From: BP-133 sp040756995
GTDB taxonomy: Bacteria; Actinomycetota; Acidimicrobiia; IMCC26256; BP-133
Length of the DNA: 64,000 bases
Assembly (NCBI GenBank): GCA_040756995.1
Contig: JBFLYK010000011.1
Span: 1 to 64,000, forward strand
Direction: 5' to 3'
In this document: positions 1 to 7,598 of the stretch, in pieces
Layout: the number at the start of each line of letters is the position of its first letter
How positions within the stretch are numbered: position 1 is the stretch's first letter
Made by a program: the position numbers and the translations under genes
The notes under the pieces: generated by a model
What the model saw: only the letters and a program-made list of their open reading frames with translations
Databases searched by the model: none
Told to the model about the DNA's origin: nothing

Positions 1-493
1 GCCCGCAGGTGGCGGTCAGGAGCTGGTCGGTGAGCGGCTCGGTGGCCAGGCGGAGGCGGTGCTCCCGGCGGTTGGTGCGCCAGAGGACCTGGCGGGTGTC
101 ATAGAGGAGGTTGGCGGCTACCCGGGCCGGGCGGCGGTCGCAGGGGTAACGCCGGATCCGTTCGAAGGCCGCTTCGACCACGGCGGTGGCCACCTCCTCG
201 GAGTCGCCGGTCAGCCGGTAGGCGGACATCAACGACTTCAGGCCCGGCACGAGGGCCTGGAGAACCGTCTGGGCGGCGAGGTTGTCGACGGCGGCCCGGC
301 GAAGGAGAGCGAGGAGGAGCCGGTCGCTGTGCGCCGGCCGGCCCCGACGCTGGATCTCGACCACCACCTCCTCAAGGCCGGAGAAACCGTCCAGGGCCGG
401 GTCGGAGGCCCACCCGTCCAGCGTCCGGGCCGCCCTGGGGGAGCGGGCGAGGTGGAGCCACTCGTCATAGAGCCGGTCGAGGAACTGGGGCAT
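1..493 (-). CDS. Hypothetical protein, sigma-factor-like helical region (C-terminus beyond window)
   Basis: Read leftward from ATG at 493 to the window edge without a stop (164 residues visible, starting MPQFLDRLYDEW). A strong ribosome site AGGAGG lies 5-6 bases before the ATG, which decides the start although the frame stays open further upstream. The protein is alpha-helical and Leu/Ala/Arg rich, with a stretch like actinobacterial proteins that loosely resemble sigma-70 region 2 (HSDRLLLALLRR, then RRPARVAANLLYDTRQ). That family link is from memory of the pattern and is weak. Its upstream region carries the CTGAACG repeat array, so it may be regulated by a repeat-binding factor. Function unknown; truncated only by the window edge. 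Confidence 0.7.
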   Translation of the reverse strand, partial: MPQFLDRLYDEWLHLARSPRAARTLDGWASDPALDGFSGLEEVVVEIQRRGRPAHSDRLLLALLRRAAVDNLAAQTVLQALVPGLKSLMSAYRLTGDSEEVATAVVEAAFERIRRYPCDRRPARVAANLLYDTRQVLWRTNRREHRLRLATEPLTDQLLTATCG

Positions 494-1155
494 CGGAACC
501 TCCTGGCAGGTGGGCTGACCTGCGGCGGAGGATCCGAAGAGGCTCTGAACGCCGCTCTGGACGGCGGTCTGAACGCCCCCCTGAACGGCCAAAGAAATCC
601 GGCCGGTCTTGTCCGTTCAGGCATGAACGGGCGGCCGCTACGGGCGATTTGTGACGTTCAGGCAGTTCGACCGATGAGATGGGGACCTGAACGGCCATCT
701 GGTGTGGTGACGGACCCATGCCGGGGCAGTTCACGCCGGCCCTCACCCGGCTGATCGGGCGCAAGGCGAGATCGCACGCGCCTCGCGCTGGCCAACCGTG
801 GCCTGCCCGCGGCAGCCTCGACGAGTGGGCGGCCGAACCGGAAGGATGGCTGGCAGGTGAACGTCACCCTTCCCGGAGGGCGGGTGGCCGTTGGACCAGG
901 CGGGGCTACGACGTCACCGATCGGATCCCCGGTATCGAGGCTGGCTGGCGCCGGGATCGCCGATGGGCTCCTTCTCGATGCGGAACTCTTCGCCGGGGCC
1001 GGCCGCGCCGACGACTCCTACGCCCTCGCCTCGCTCCCCAGACCCCAGCTGGGGCGGGTTCCGGGCTGCGCCGGGGCCAAGCCCCCCTCGTACACCACTC
1101 CCGTGGACGTGAACTCGTGGGGTAGATGGCAGGCCCAGGCCCACCATCGCGGGTG
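494..1155. other. Non-coding stretch
   Basis: Apart from the CTGAACG array at 545-693 no supportable gene was found here. Open frames on both strands have shadow-like Arg/Pro/Gly composition and no good ribosome site. Confidence 0.5.
545..693. repeat. CTGAACG half-site array with 12-bp periodicity
   Basis: Four copies of CTGAACG (one is CTGGACG) start at 545, 557, 569 and 581, exactly 12 bp apart. A perfect palindrome CCGTTCAGGCATGAACGG lies at 613-630. Further half-sites are CGTTCAG at 655-661 and CTGAACG at 687-693. All lie upstream of the leftward gene that starts at 493. The regular spacing and mixed orientation look like a cooperative regulator-binding array. An alternative is that the 12-bp part encodes a short VQ-rich N-terminal extension of that gene, but the palindrome and the two outer sites fall beyond an in-frame stop. 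Confidence 0.6.
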
Positions 1156-1650
1156 CTACGCAGCGGCCAAGCGCTCTTCGAGCTCGTGGAGTTCGTGGAG
1201 CGCCCAGGCGTCGAGGTCGGCGGCGAGGATGTCGAGCGCCGCTGGCCCTACGCGCTGGTAGACCGCGGCGCTGGCCAGATGGTGAGGGCCCCGGACGGTT
1301 AGCCCCAGGGCGGTGCGGGTCGTCGACCACTCCACCAACTCGAGGTGGACGGGGACCGCCGGCCGCCACCACGAGGCGGAGCGAAGCGTCCCCGAGACGG
1401 TCCGGAGCCACCAGTAGCAGGGGCGAGGGGGAGGCGGAACCCGCCCCTGGCCGCAGAGCCGCAGGCAGCCACCCGGGACCCGAACCATCCACCGGGCCGG
1501 CCAGCCGGAGTCGCGGCGGGCGACGCGCACCCCGTCGAATGCGGCCTGGGCCACCAGCGGGGGCAAATCGGTGACCCGGGCCAGATACGGGAACCGCTCC
1601 GGTTCCCGCTGCCCTTCGTGGATCCATCCCGCCGTGTCGAGGTGTGACAC
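1156..1650 (-). CDS. Hypothetical protein, paralogue of the protein at 7152
   Basis: 164 residues from GTG at 1650, with GAGGG about 6 bases upstream. No named family is recognised. The middle and C-terminal part (around residues 50-150) runs ARWMVRVPGGCLRL, then a Trp-rich strand, VPVHLELVEWS and TALGLTVRG, then a closing helix. The same order of motifs occurs in the protein at 7152-7598 (WEIRTPSGYLRL, ADLEVFSY, RIGLRLRTR), so the two are probably paralogues. The beta-strands followed by a long C-terminal helix would fit a small lipid- or polyketide-binding fold, but that is only a guess. It is divergent from the TetR gene at 1765, which could regulate it from the roughly 110-bp gap. Confidence 0.65.
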   Translation of the reverse strand: MSHLDTAGWIHEGQREPERFPYLARVTDLPPLVAQAAFDGVRVARRDSGWPARWMVRVPGGCLRLCGQGRVPPPPRPCYWWLRTVSGTLRSASWWRPAVPVHLELVEWSTTRTALGLTVRGPHHLASAAVYQRVGPAALDILAADLDAWALHELHELEERLAAA

Positions 1651-1764
1651 CCCGCTGCCCTCTATCTTGATGAAGTCGCCTCAAGAATAGGGCAACACCA
1701 GCGAGCTTGCTAGGGTAACTCCAAAATTGGTGTCGCTGCAGTGAAAAACAGGGGGAGGATGCGG

Positions 1765-2619
1765 GTGGGGTTGCGGGAGGAAAAGAAGCAGGAGCAACGC
1801 CGAGGGATCCTGGAGACGGCGGTGGCCCTGTTTCGAGACCAGGGGTTCGACGCCACCCGGATCCGGGACGTGACCGAGCGGCTGCGGATCAGCGAAGGGA
1901 CGTTCTTCAACCACTTCCCGACCAAGCAGTCGGTCCTCGAGGCGGCCGCCCAGGAGCTCCTGGCCCGGATCACCGCGCTGCTCCACCACGACGCCGAAGA
2001 CGACGACCGCCCGGCGGCCGAGCGGCTGGAGGAGATCGGGGCGGCCTTCGCCGGGGCGTTCGCCGGGGACCGGGACTTCGCCGCTCTCCTGGCCCGGCAC
2101 ACCCAGTTCTTCCTCGGCCGCTGGAGCGAAGCGCAATGGCAAGCACGGGCCTATGAGCCGCTCACCATCCTCCTGGAAGACGGCCAGCACCGGGGCGAGC
2201 TCCGGGCTGATGTGCCCGCCGGTCAGCTGGCCGAACTCTACGTCGGCATGCACCTGGTCACGATCAGCAACTGGCTGGCCGGCTCCCCCGCCGGCGGCGC
2301 CCTCGACGAGCGGCTCCGGCGGGCGTGGGCCATCTTCCGGGACGGATCGGTTCTCGAGCCCCTGCCGTCGGCTCCCCCGCCCATCGGGCCATCTGCCACC
2401 GCGGTCGCTGGGCGGACCGACCGACACGGCCCCGGCCCCGGCCCCGGCCCCGACGCCACCCTCGACGACGGCCTCACCCACCAAACCAGAGCCGCACTGC
2501 CATCGTCGGTCGGCCTGGACCCTTCGGGGAGAAGCTCCGGACGGGGACACGGCTCGAGAGCGAACCTCGGCGGGCGATCGACACCAGCCGCCGTTCTTCG
2601 ACGCAAGACGGCGATGTGA
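1765..2619 (+). CDS. TetR/AcrR family transcriptional regulator with long low-complexity tail
   Basis: Residues 1-55 form a TetR helix-turn-helix: RRGILETAVALFRDQGF, then TRIRDVTERLRISEGTFFNHF. The helical ligand-binding core runs to about residue 200. The last ~85 residues are Pro/Gly/Arg rich, including a GGCCCC-based PGPGPGP stretch near 2428-2450, and are probably disordered. Usual TetR length is about 200, so the tail is extra. GTG 1765 is preferred because GGGGGAGG (1751-1758) ends 6 bases before it; in-frame GTG 1741 and ATG 1759 are the alternatives. Its stop overlaps the next gene by four bases (GTGA). It likely represses its own promoter and the divergent gene at 1650; the ligand is unknown. 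Confidence 0.85.
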   Translation: MGLREEKKQEQRRGILETAVALFRDQGFDATRIRDVTERLRISEGTFFNHFPTKQSVLEAAAQELLARITALLHHDAEDDDRPAAERLEEIGAAFAGAFAGDRDFAALLARHTQFFLGRWSEAQWQARAYEPLTILLEDGQHRGELRADVPAGQLAELYVGMHLVTISNWLAGSPAGGALDERLRRAWAIFRDGSVLEPLPSAPPPIGPSATAVAGRTDRHGPGPGPGPDATLDDGLTHQTRAALPSSVGLDPSGRSSGRGHGSRANLGGRSTPAAVLRRKTAM

Positions 2620-2933
2620 ACGGGGAACTCCCAGCCGGCGTCCTCAGCGGCCGGCACCGCTGCCACTGGCAACAAACCGCGCTCGCCGCTCGGGCCGAAG
2701 CCGCCCGCCTCCGCCGCACCCTCCAAGCCCTCGGCGTCGACCCCACCACCCCCGACGGCGCCCGCCCGGCCCCAAGCCGGTGGCGGGACCAGGCCGCCGA
2801 CCTCGCCCAAGCCCTCCGGAACCTCCTCGACGACCCCTCGCCCTCACGAGCCAACGCCCGCGCCGCTCTTGCCCGCTACGACAACCTCCTCGCCGCCGAC
2901 GGCCACGACCAAGCAACGCAGCGCCAGCGGTGA
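2616..2933 (+). CDS. Small hypothetical helical protein coupled to TetR
   Basis: 105 residues from GTG 2616, overlapping the TetR stop in a GTGA junction, so translation is probably coupled. The sequence is mostly alpha-helical, with a central stretch EAARLRRTLQALGVDP and a C-terminal helix ARAALARYDNLLAADG. There is no cysteine cluster, signal peptide or membrane segment, and no family is recognised. Codon use matches its neighbours. The four-base overlap and the helix pattern argue that it is real even though its function cannot be named. Confidence 0.55.
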   Translation: MNGELPAGVLSGRHRCHWQQTALAARAEAARLRRTLQALGVDPTTPDGARPAPSRWRDQAADLAQALRNLLDDPSPSRANARAALARYDNLLAADGHDQATQRQR

Positions 2934-3036
2934 CCCCGCTGGACCACCGGCCGAGCCCCGTCCCTCTCCGGTCCAGCCGCGATCGGACCGGAGGGGGACG
3001 CCTCTCCGGAGCTGTGGGAAACCTTCGCGGAGGCGC

Positions 3037-3069
3037 TTGTTAGATTTACATCAACCGCTAATATGTAAA
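3037..3069 (+). promoter_or_regulatory. Promoter with overlapping TTTACAT/ATGTAAA operator; leaderless start
   Basis: A -35-like TTGTTA (3037-3042), 16-bp spacer and -10-like TAATAT (3059-3064) place the start of transcription at about 3071, the GTG of the TetR gene, so the mRNA would be leaderless. A perfect inverted repeat TTTACAT (3045-3051) / ATGTAAA (3063-3069), with an 11-bp spacer, covers the -10 region. This is a typical layout for TetR autorepression. Confidence 0.65.
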
Positions 3070-3070
3070 C

Positions 3071-3769
3071 GTGGTGGAGTTGCGGGACGGGATTCTTGAT
3101 GCGGCCGCCGATTGTTTCCTCCGGTACGGCCCGTGGCGCACCACCGTGGCGGAAGTGGCCGCGCTGGCGGGCTGTTCCCGGCCCACCGTCTACAAGCATG
3201 TGGGGGACCGGGACGGGCTGGCGGCGGCGCTGCTGGAGCGGGAGTGGGGGCGGCTGCGGCGGGCGGTGACCGCCGAGCTCGACCGTCACACCGGGGCGGT
3301 GGCCAAGCTGGTGGAAGCGGTGGTGTTCTCTGTGCAGTACGTGCGGGGCCACCCGGTGTTCCAGCGGCTGTTGGCCTACGAACCCCAGGCGGTCCTGCCC
3401 GGCCTGACCACCCAGGCGCAACCGGTGCTGCGAGCGGCCATCGACCTGCTCGGCCCGGTCGTCGACGAGGGCCGGGCCCGGGGAGAACTGCCGGACGGAG
3501 TCGACCCGGCGGTGGTGGCCGAATGGTGTGCCCGCCTGGCCCTGTCGCTCATGGCCACCCCATCGGTGACCGTCGACCTCGACGATCCCGTCGCCTTGCG
3601 CCGCATGGTCCAAGACCTCTTCCACGTCGCTCTGGGCTCCGCCGGGCGGCGCCGGGGCCGGTCATCGATCCCCGCCGGGTCTTCCGCTGGGCCCGCCCGG
3701 TCGTCGCTCTCCTCCCTCTCACCCACGACGACCGGCGGGCCGGCGGGGGCCAGGCGGAGGTCGCGGTGA
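3071..3769 (+). CDS. TetR/AcrR family transcriptional regulator
   Basis: 232 residues. The helix-turn-helix occupies residues 5-50 (ILDAAADCFLRYG, TTVAEVAALAGCSRPTVYKH). The ligand-binding domain follows to about residue 195, then a Ser/Pro-rich tail. The start is GTG 3071 (GTG 3074 is possible). No ribosome site is present, but the promoter predicts a transcript beginning at this codon. The stop overlaps the GTG of the downstream hydrolase gene, so the pair is one transcription unit and the hydrolase substrate or a related compound is a plausible ligand. The palindrome just upstream is the likely operator. Confidence 0.88.
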   Translation: MVELRDGILDAAADCFLRYGPWRTTVAEVAALAGCSRPTVYKHVGDRDGLAAALLEREWGRLRRAVTAELDRHTGAVAKLVEAVVFSVQYVRGHPVFQRLLAYEPQAVLPGLTTQAQPVLRAAIDLLGPVVDEGRARGELPDGVDPAVVAEWCARLALSLMATPSVTVDLDDPVALRRMVQDLFHVALGSAGRRRGRSSIPAGSSAGPARSSLSSLSPTTTGGPAGARRRSR

Positions 3770-4809
3770 TCGAAGCGACCGGCACCCTCCAGGTCCAGGC
3801 CTGGCACGACCAGGTACTGCCCCCCGTCGAGCGGGTCCGCCCGGGGCTGTGGTCGATCCCCGTCCCCATCCCCGACAATCCGCTGCGCTACGTGCTGGTC
3901 TACGCCCTCGAAGTCCCCGCCGGAGTGGCCCTCATCGACGCCGGCTGGGACACCGACGATGCCTGGGCCGCCCTGACCGACGGGTTGGGCCGGGCCGGGT
4001 ATGGGCCCGGGGATGTCACCGACGTGTTCGTCACCCACATCCACCCCGACCACTACGGCCTGGCCGGGCGGATCCGTGACGCCTCCGGCGCCCGGGTCGC
4101 CCTCCACCCCGCCGACGCCGCCCTGGTCGGCGACCGCTACGCCGACATGGGCCCCCTCCTGGCCAAGGCCCGCGGGATGCTCCTCGACGGCGGCGTCCCC
4201 GCCGCCACCGCCGCCGACCTGGGGGCCGCCTCGGTCGGGGTGAGCCACTTCGTCAGCCCCGTCGCCCCCGACGTCCTCATCGACGACGGCGACCGCCTCG
4301 ACCTGCCGGGCTGGAACCTGCGGGCGCTGTGGACCCCGGGACACTCCCCCGGCCACCTCTGCTTCTACGACGCCGACCGGCGCCTCCTCCTCTCCGGCGA
4401 CCACCTCCTGCCCCGCATCAGCCCCAACATCTCCGTCCACCCCCAGCAGCGGCCCAACCCCCTGGCCGACTTCCTCGACTCCCTCGACCGGCTCCGCCAC
4501 CTCGACGTCGACGAGGTCCTCCCCGCCCACGAATACCGCTTCCGCCGCTGCGCCCACCGGGCCGCCCAGCTCGCCGCCCACCACCACGCCCGCCTCGAGG
4601 AAATCGAAGCCGCCGTGCGGCACCGGCCTGGAGCCACCGCCTGGGAACTCACCCTCGGGCTGGGATGGTCCCGCCCCTGGGACCAGCTCTCACCCCTCAT
4701 GCAGCGGGCCGCCTTCGGAGAAACCATGGCCCACCTCGTCCTCCTCCAGCACCAAGGCCGGCTTCGCCGTCAGGCGGGGCCACCCCAGCGGTGGCAGCCC
4801 ACCCGCTGA
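3766..4809 (+). CDS. Metallo-beta-lactamase-fold hydrolase
   Basis: 347 residues starting at GTG 3766 inside the preceding TetR stop (GTGA). The zinc-binding signature HIHPDHYGL sits near residue 88. Further metal ligands are the His in TPGHSPGHLCFYD, the Asp in LLLSGDHLLP and the late His in VLPAHEYRF. A helical C-terminal extension of about 80 residues follows, as in MBL proteins of the glyoxalase II / thioesterase-like group. It probably hydrolyses a thioester or lactone in the cytosol; the substrate is unknown. Co-transcribed with, and presumably controlled by, the TetR encoded just upstream. Confidence 0.88.
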   Translation: MIEATGTLQVQAWHDQVLPPVERVRPGLWSIPVPIPDNPLRYVLVYALEVPAGVALIDAGWDTDDAWAALTDGLGRAGYGPGDVTDVFVTHIHPDHYGLAGRIRDASGARVALHPADAALVGDRYADMGPLLAKARGMLLDGGVPAATAADLGAASVGVSHFVSPVAPDVLIDDGDRLDLPGWNLRALWTPGHSPGHLCFYDADRRLLLSGDHLLPRISPNISVHPQQRPNPLADFLDSLDRLRHLDVDEVLPAHEYRFRRCAHRAAQLAAHHHARLEEIEAAVRHRPGATAWELTLGLGWSRPWDQLSPLMQRAAFGETMAHLVLLQHQGRLRRQAGPPQRWQPTR

Positions 4810-5286
4810 TTCCACCGCCCCCGGCGAGCCCCACCTGGGAGCGGGTGCTGGTCGACCGCGGCACTCGAGAGCGGGAATCGCTACCCGTCCGGTCGTCGCG
4901 ACACGAAGGGGGCGGCCGGCGCCGCCACGCGTCGAAGTGGCAGGCGCCAGGCTGCTCATCAAGGCCGGGTGGGAGCTGTCCTTGGTCGAGGTCCCAAACC
5001 CCTTGGTCCACCGCTATGCATCGCTGGATGAGCGGGAAGGCAGAAGCGGCCGCCGACGGGCTCAGCCCGGCGTTCGCCGCCGAAGTCCTCGCTCACCTTC
5101 CCCCGACGCCTTCGAGTTGTCGGCCGCCACCATCCGCCCCAGGGCCGAGCGTCGCTGGGCGGCCTTACCGGCTCTCGACCAAGGGACAGTGATGGGGCCG
5201 GGCGGCGAGTCCGATCTGGACATCACGATCACCGGACGCGACCCCGGTCACGACGATCGAGTCCCGAGATTGCCGCAGGATCTGCC
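4810..5286. other. Probable decayed coding stretch, no intact gene
   Basis: Short protein-like segments appear in different plus-strand frames (KAGWELSLVEVPNPL from about 4960, AAADGLSPAFAAEVLAHLP near 5050, DAFELSAATIRPRAERRWAAL from about 5108), as if one gene had been frameshifted. No family is recognised and no intact frame spans them. Confidence 0.35.
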
Positions 5287-5748
5287 ATGGCCCACGCGGT
5301 GATCAGCGGCTCGTCCGCATATCTGCCAGATGCGGAAGGCGCCTTGAAAGACGCCGGTTTTGAGATCCTGTCGGCCGGGTGGTCACCGCCGGACGACGTC
5401 AGCACCCTGGGCCCGATCGACTGCTACCTCCAGTTGCCCAACGATGACTCCGATGACGACAACGGCGCTCGCCTCCTCCACCGGTTCGACTGTGCCGCTC
5501 GCGCCGCAGGGTTCATCACTCCATCCGGCGTCGTAGTCCTCGTCGCCGACGGCTGGACCGACCCGGGACTGACTAGAGAGAACCGCGGCCACCGGCGCCT
5601 GCCGCTGCTCCTCACCGAGGCCGTCCTGCGGGACCACGGGCTCGACGACGACCAGGTGATCTTGGTCAGCGACCCAACCAGTGCCGTAGCAATCGTCAAG
5701 CAGGCCGAGCGCGCCATCCACGAACGAACAAGAAGGCTGAAACACTGA
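5287..5748 (+). CDS. Hypothetical protein, possible short-chain-dehydrogenase-like fold
   Basis: 153 residues from ATG 5287, with AGGA about 6 bases upstream. It opens AHAVISGSSAYLPDAEGAL, where a beta-strand is followed by a Gly/Ser turn, and later has GVVVLVADGW and VILVSDPTSAVAIVKQAER. The alternation of strands and helices resembles a short Rossmann-like domain, but the glycine motif and the Tyr-Lys pair of SDR enzymes are absent, so enzymatic activity cannot be claimed. Codon bias and the DDD-rich acidic loops look coding. It stands alone after a decayed stretch. Function unknown. Confidence 0.55.
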   Translation: MAHAVISGSSAYLPDAEGALKDAGFEILSAGWSPPDDVSTLGPIDCYLQLPNDDSDDDNGARLLHRFDCAARAAGFITPSGVVVLVADGWTDPGLTRENRGHRRLPLLLTEAVLRDHGLDDDQVILVSDPTSAVAIVKQAERAIHERTRRLKH

Positions 5749-6076
5749 TTCTCAAGGGAGGCCCGCGGCTGTGCAGACATCCGGTTCGCTCTGCGTCACC
5801 GAATCCCGCAGTCGGGCGGTCGCCAACGTCTCCCCGGGGCTAGCGCAGAAGAAGGTCCAGCAACGCCGGCCGTCGTCAACACGACCGTGTCCCTCGACAC
5901 CATTCAACCAGGTTCGGACGCAGAGTTCCGATGTCACGTCAAAGTGCCTTTGCCTGGCCGGCGCACCGCCGCCGGCGGCCGCCGACGCGCTCAGCCCGAC
6001 CTCGCCGGTCTCTATCGGCGAACGCCCATGTACGAGCGGGACGACAGGCACGCGCTCACACCGATCACGGAGAAGC
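5749..6076. other. No gene seen
   Basis: No frame with convincing protein character was found between the gene ending at 5748 and the SCP2 fragment. The stretch is probably remnant DNA. Confidence 0.4.
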
Positions 6077-6244
6077 ATGCTTCAGTACCTATCGCCGGAG
6101 AACTCGACCCCGCCCGCGGCCTTCATTCAAGGCAAGGTCAAGGTCTGCGGCGACATTGCCAGGATGATGGCGCTGCTGCCGATCACCGACTCGCCAGAGT
6201 GGAAGAGGCTTCAGGAGAAGGTGGCCGCCATCACCGGGTACTGA
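6077..6244 (+). pseudogene. SCP2-like sterol-binding protein, C-terminal fragment
   Basis: A 55-residue frame with GGAG 4 bases before ATG 6077. Residues 15-55 (AAFIQGKVKVCGDIARMM, then a helix ending KVAAITGY) match the C-terminal strand-helix of SCP2 lipid-carrier domains, where the GK(L/V)KVxGD turn is characteristic. A full SCP2 domain is about 100-130 residues, so the N-terminal half is missing. It could still be expressed as a miniprotein. An intact SCP2 protein is encoded at 55134-55580. It lies in a damaged zone next to a transposase tail. Confidence 0.5.
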
Positions 6245-6402
6245 AGGGCGTTGCATCGATGGGCTGATCTTCGAGGCTGTCCCGTTCCGGTCGCCGTCAC
6301 GGTTGAGGGCATCGCCTTTATGCGGGGTGGTGGACCATGGAGCCGTTCGCTAGGTGAGTGGTGTGATTCGGGTCGTCTGGCGGGTGTGGTTGGGGCGTGA
6401 GT

Positions 6403-7002
6403 TCATGGTTGGTTCCTTCTCTGTGGAGCGCTGCAGCGGCCCGTCGTGGCGACCTCGGTGGGGTTGGATGGGTTCGAAGAGCTTGCTGGGCAAGGGTTTG
6501 GGGCTTTCTGGCCGGTTGATCTCATGGGATGGCCCATCCCGTGGGGGTCGAGTGCATGCCGAGGGTGGCGAACCGGGCGATGTTGTGGGCGGCGGCGAGG
6601 AGTCGGAAGTCGGCGGTGACTTTGGCTCGGCCCGGACGTCGGGGCGAGCCGGCTCGCGTCGGACACGGCACGGTTGCGGTCGTCGACGTGGACGATCGCC
6701 GGCCGGAACCCGTCGAACTCGCCGGGGTCGCCGTGGGCGTAGGCGATGATGATGATCCGGTCGCCGAGCTGGACGAGCCGCGCCGCGGCGCCGTTCACGA
6801 TCACGTCGCCGGCGCCACCGCGGATGGCGTAGGTCTGGAAGCGGGCGCCGTTGTCGATGTCGAGCACGTCGACCTGCTCCCATTCGACGATGCGGGCTCG
6901 GGCCATGAGGTCAGAGTCGAGGGAGATCGAGTCCACGGAGTTGAGGTCAGCCGCCGCCACGGTGGCCCGGTGGAGCTTCGACTTCATCATCGTCCGCCGC
7001 AC
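6403..7002 (-). CDS. panD: Aspartate 1-decarboxylase-like protein with Asp at the processing site
   Basis: PanD makes beta-alanine from L-aspartate for pantothenate and CoA synthesis, using a pyruvoyl group formed by self-cleavage between Gly24 and Ser25. Starting at GTG 7002 (GGGAGG upstream) the N-terminus VRRTMMKSKLHRATV aligns with the canonical start, keeping Lys9 and His11. DIDNGARFQTYAIRG keeps the active-site Arg and Tyr, and VNGAAARLVQLGD is typical. The residue before Ser25 is Asp instead of Gly (SVDSIS), which may affect processing. Family homology ends near residue 115 (FRPAIVHVDDRN). The remaining ~85 residues are Arg/Pro/His rich and read through a transposase remnant in the wrong frame, so the native 3' end is lost. 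It may be a decaying copy. Confidence 0.75.
   Translation of the reverse strand: MRRTMMKSKLHRATVAAADLNSVDSISLDSDLMARARIVEWEQVDVLDIDNGARFQTYAIRGGAGDVIVNGAAARLVQLGDRIIIIAYAHGDPGEFDGFRPAIVHVDDRNRAVSDASRLAPTSGPSQSHRRLPTPRRRPQHRPVRHPRHALDPHGMGHPMRSTGQKAPNPCPASSSNPSNPTEVATTGRCSAPQRRNQP
6522..6641 (-). pseudogene. Transposase C-terminal remnant (IS1182-like)
   Basis: In a minus-strand frame different from panD the DNA encodes GRAKVTADFRLLAAAHNIARF and ends ...GWAIP at a stop at 6524-6522. This pattern (K-V-T, about 8 residues, A-A-H-N) is the usual C-terminus of DDE transposases of the IS1182/IS5-like group. Only about 40 residues remain, and the fragment abuts the 3' end of panD. Confidence 0.55.
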
Positions 7003-7069
7003 GCGGCCTCCCGGGAGTGAACAGCAGAGGGGCAGAGCCCTGAACCGGGACCGAGCCCTCGATAGGAAC

Positions 7070-7078
7070 ATTACACTT
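7070..7078 (-). promoter_or_regulatory. RRGTRTAAK site A (putative shared operator)
   Basis: ATTACACTT on the plus strand, core AAGTGTAAT on the minus strand, in the gap between panD (leftward) and the gene at 7152. It is followed by a TATGAT -10-like hexamer (7081-7086) and the small inverted repeat ATGAT-CT-ATCAT (7082-7093). The surrounding 29 bp match site B (7862) at 22 positions. Confidence 0.55.
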
Positions 7079-7151
7079 ATTATGATCTATCATGCTCTGG
7101 CCGTTCGGTCCGCCGTTTCAGGATCTCTGGTTCTCACCTCGAAGGAACAAG

Positions 7152-7598
7152 GTGCCGACTTCGCTCTCCGTCACGCACTTCGTGCGGCTGCCGCCCGAGA
7201 CGGGCACCGCCGCCCTCCACGAGATGGTGGCCCGGCTGCGTGTCGGGCACCACGGTCGGAAGGCCGGGCTCTGGGAGATCCGTACGCCGTCGGGGTATCT
7301 CAGGCTCTCCGCCCCGCGACTGCCGGCGGTGCCGCCGTGTCGGGGTACGGCCCTGCGGGAGGCGGCGGGGGTCTTGCGGCCGGGCCGGTATCGCCGCCCG
7401 CTCCGAGCCGATCTCGAAGTCTTCTCCTACCACGACGTCTGGTTGCGCATCGGTCTGCGCCTCCGCACCCGCTGGTTGCGCCCCCGGCTGTCCCATCTGC
7501 GTGCCGCGCGGGAGGTCCTCTGCGCCCTCGAGCGCGCCATGGAGGGCTGGCTCGAGGCGTGGCTGGTCGATGTGGACCGGGAGTTGGCCGCCGCCTGA
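7152..7598 (+). CDS. Hypothetical protein, paralogue of the protein at 1156-1650
   Basis: 148 residues. GTG 7152 is chosen because GAAGGA ends 5 bases before it; the frame is open to 7092 but that part lacks a ribosome site. Shared motifs with the protein at 1156-1650 are WEIRTPSGYLRL, a proline-rich turn, RADLEVFSY, RIGLRLRTR and a long C-terminal helix ending in a Trp-rich segment. No named domain is recognised. Site A lies about 75 bp upstream, so it may belong to the same regulon as the catabolic operons. Function unknown; a small ligand-binding fold is possible. Confidence 0.65.
   Translation: MPTSLSVTHFVRLPPETGTAALHEMVARLRVGHHGRKAGLWEIRTPSGYLRLSAPRLPAVPPCRGTALREAAGVLRPGRYRRPLRADLEVFSYHDVWLRIGLRLRTRWLRPRLSHLRAAREVLCALERAMEGWLEAWLVDVDRELAAA

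Noticed and set aside
590..617. N-terminal extension of the gene at 493 through the 12-bp repeats (VQ-rich)
   Set aside because: The frame is open from a TTG, but a perfect AGGAGG precedes ATG 493, and more CTGAACG copies lie beyond an in-frame stop, so a DNA-level role is preferred.
3376..4623. 415-residue minus-strand frame opposite the MBL hydrolase
   Set aside because: Gly/Val-rich low-complexity shadow of the hydrolase gene, which has zinc-binding motifs and a coupled start.
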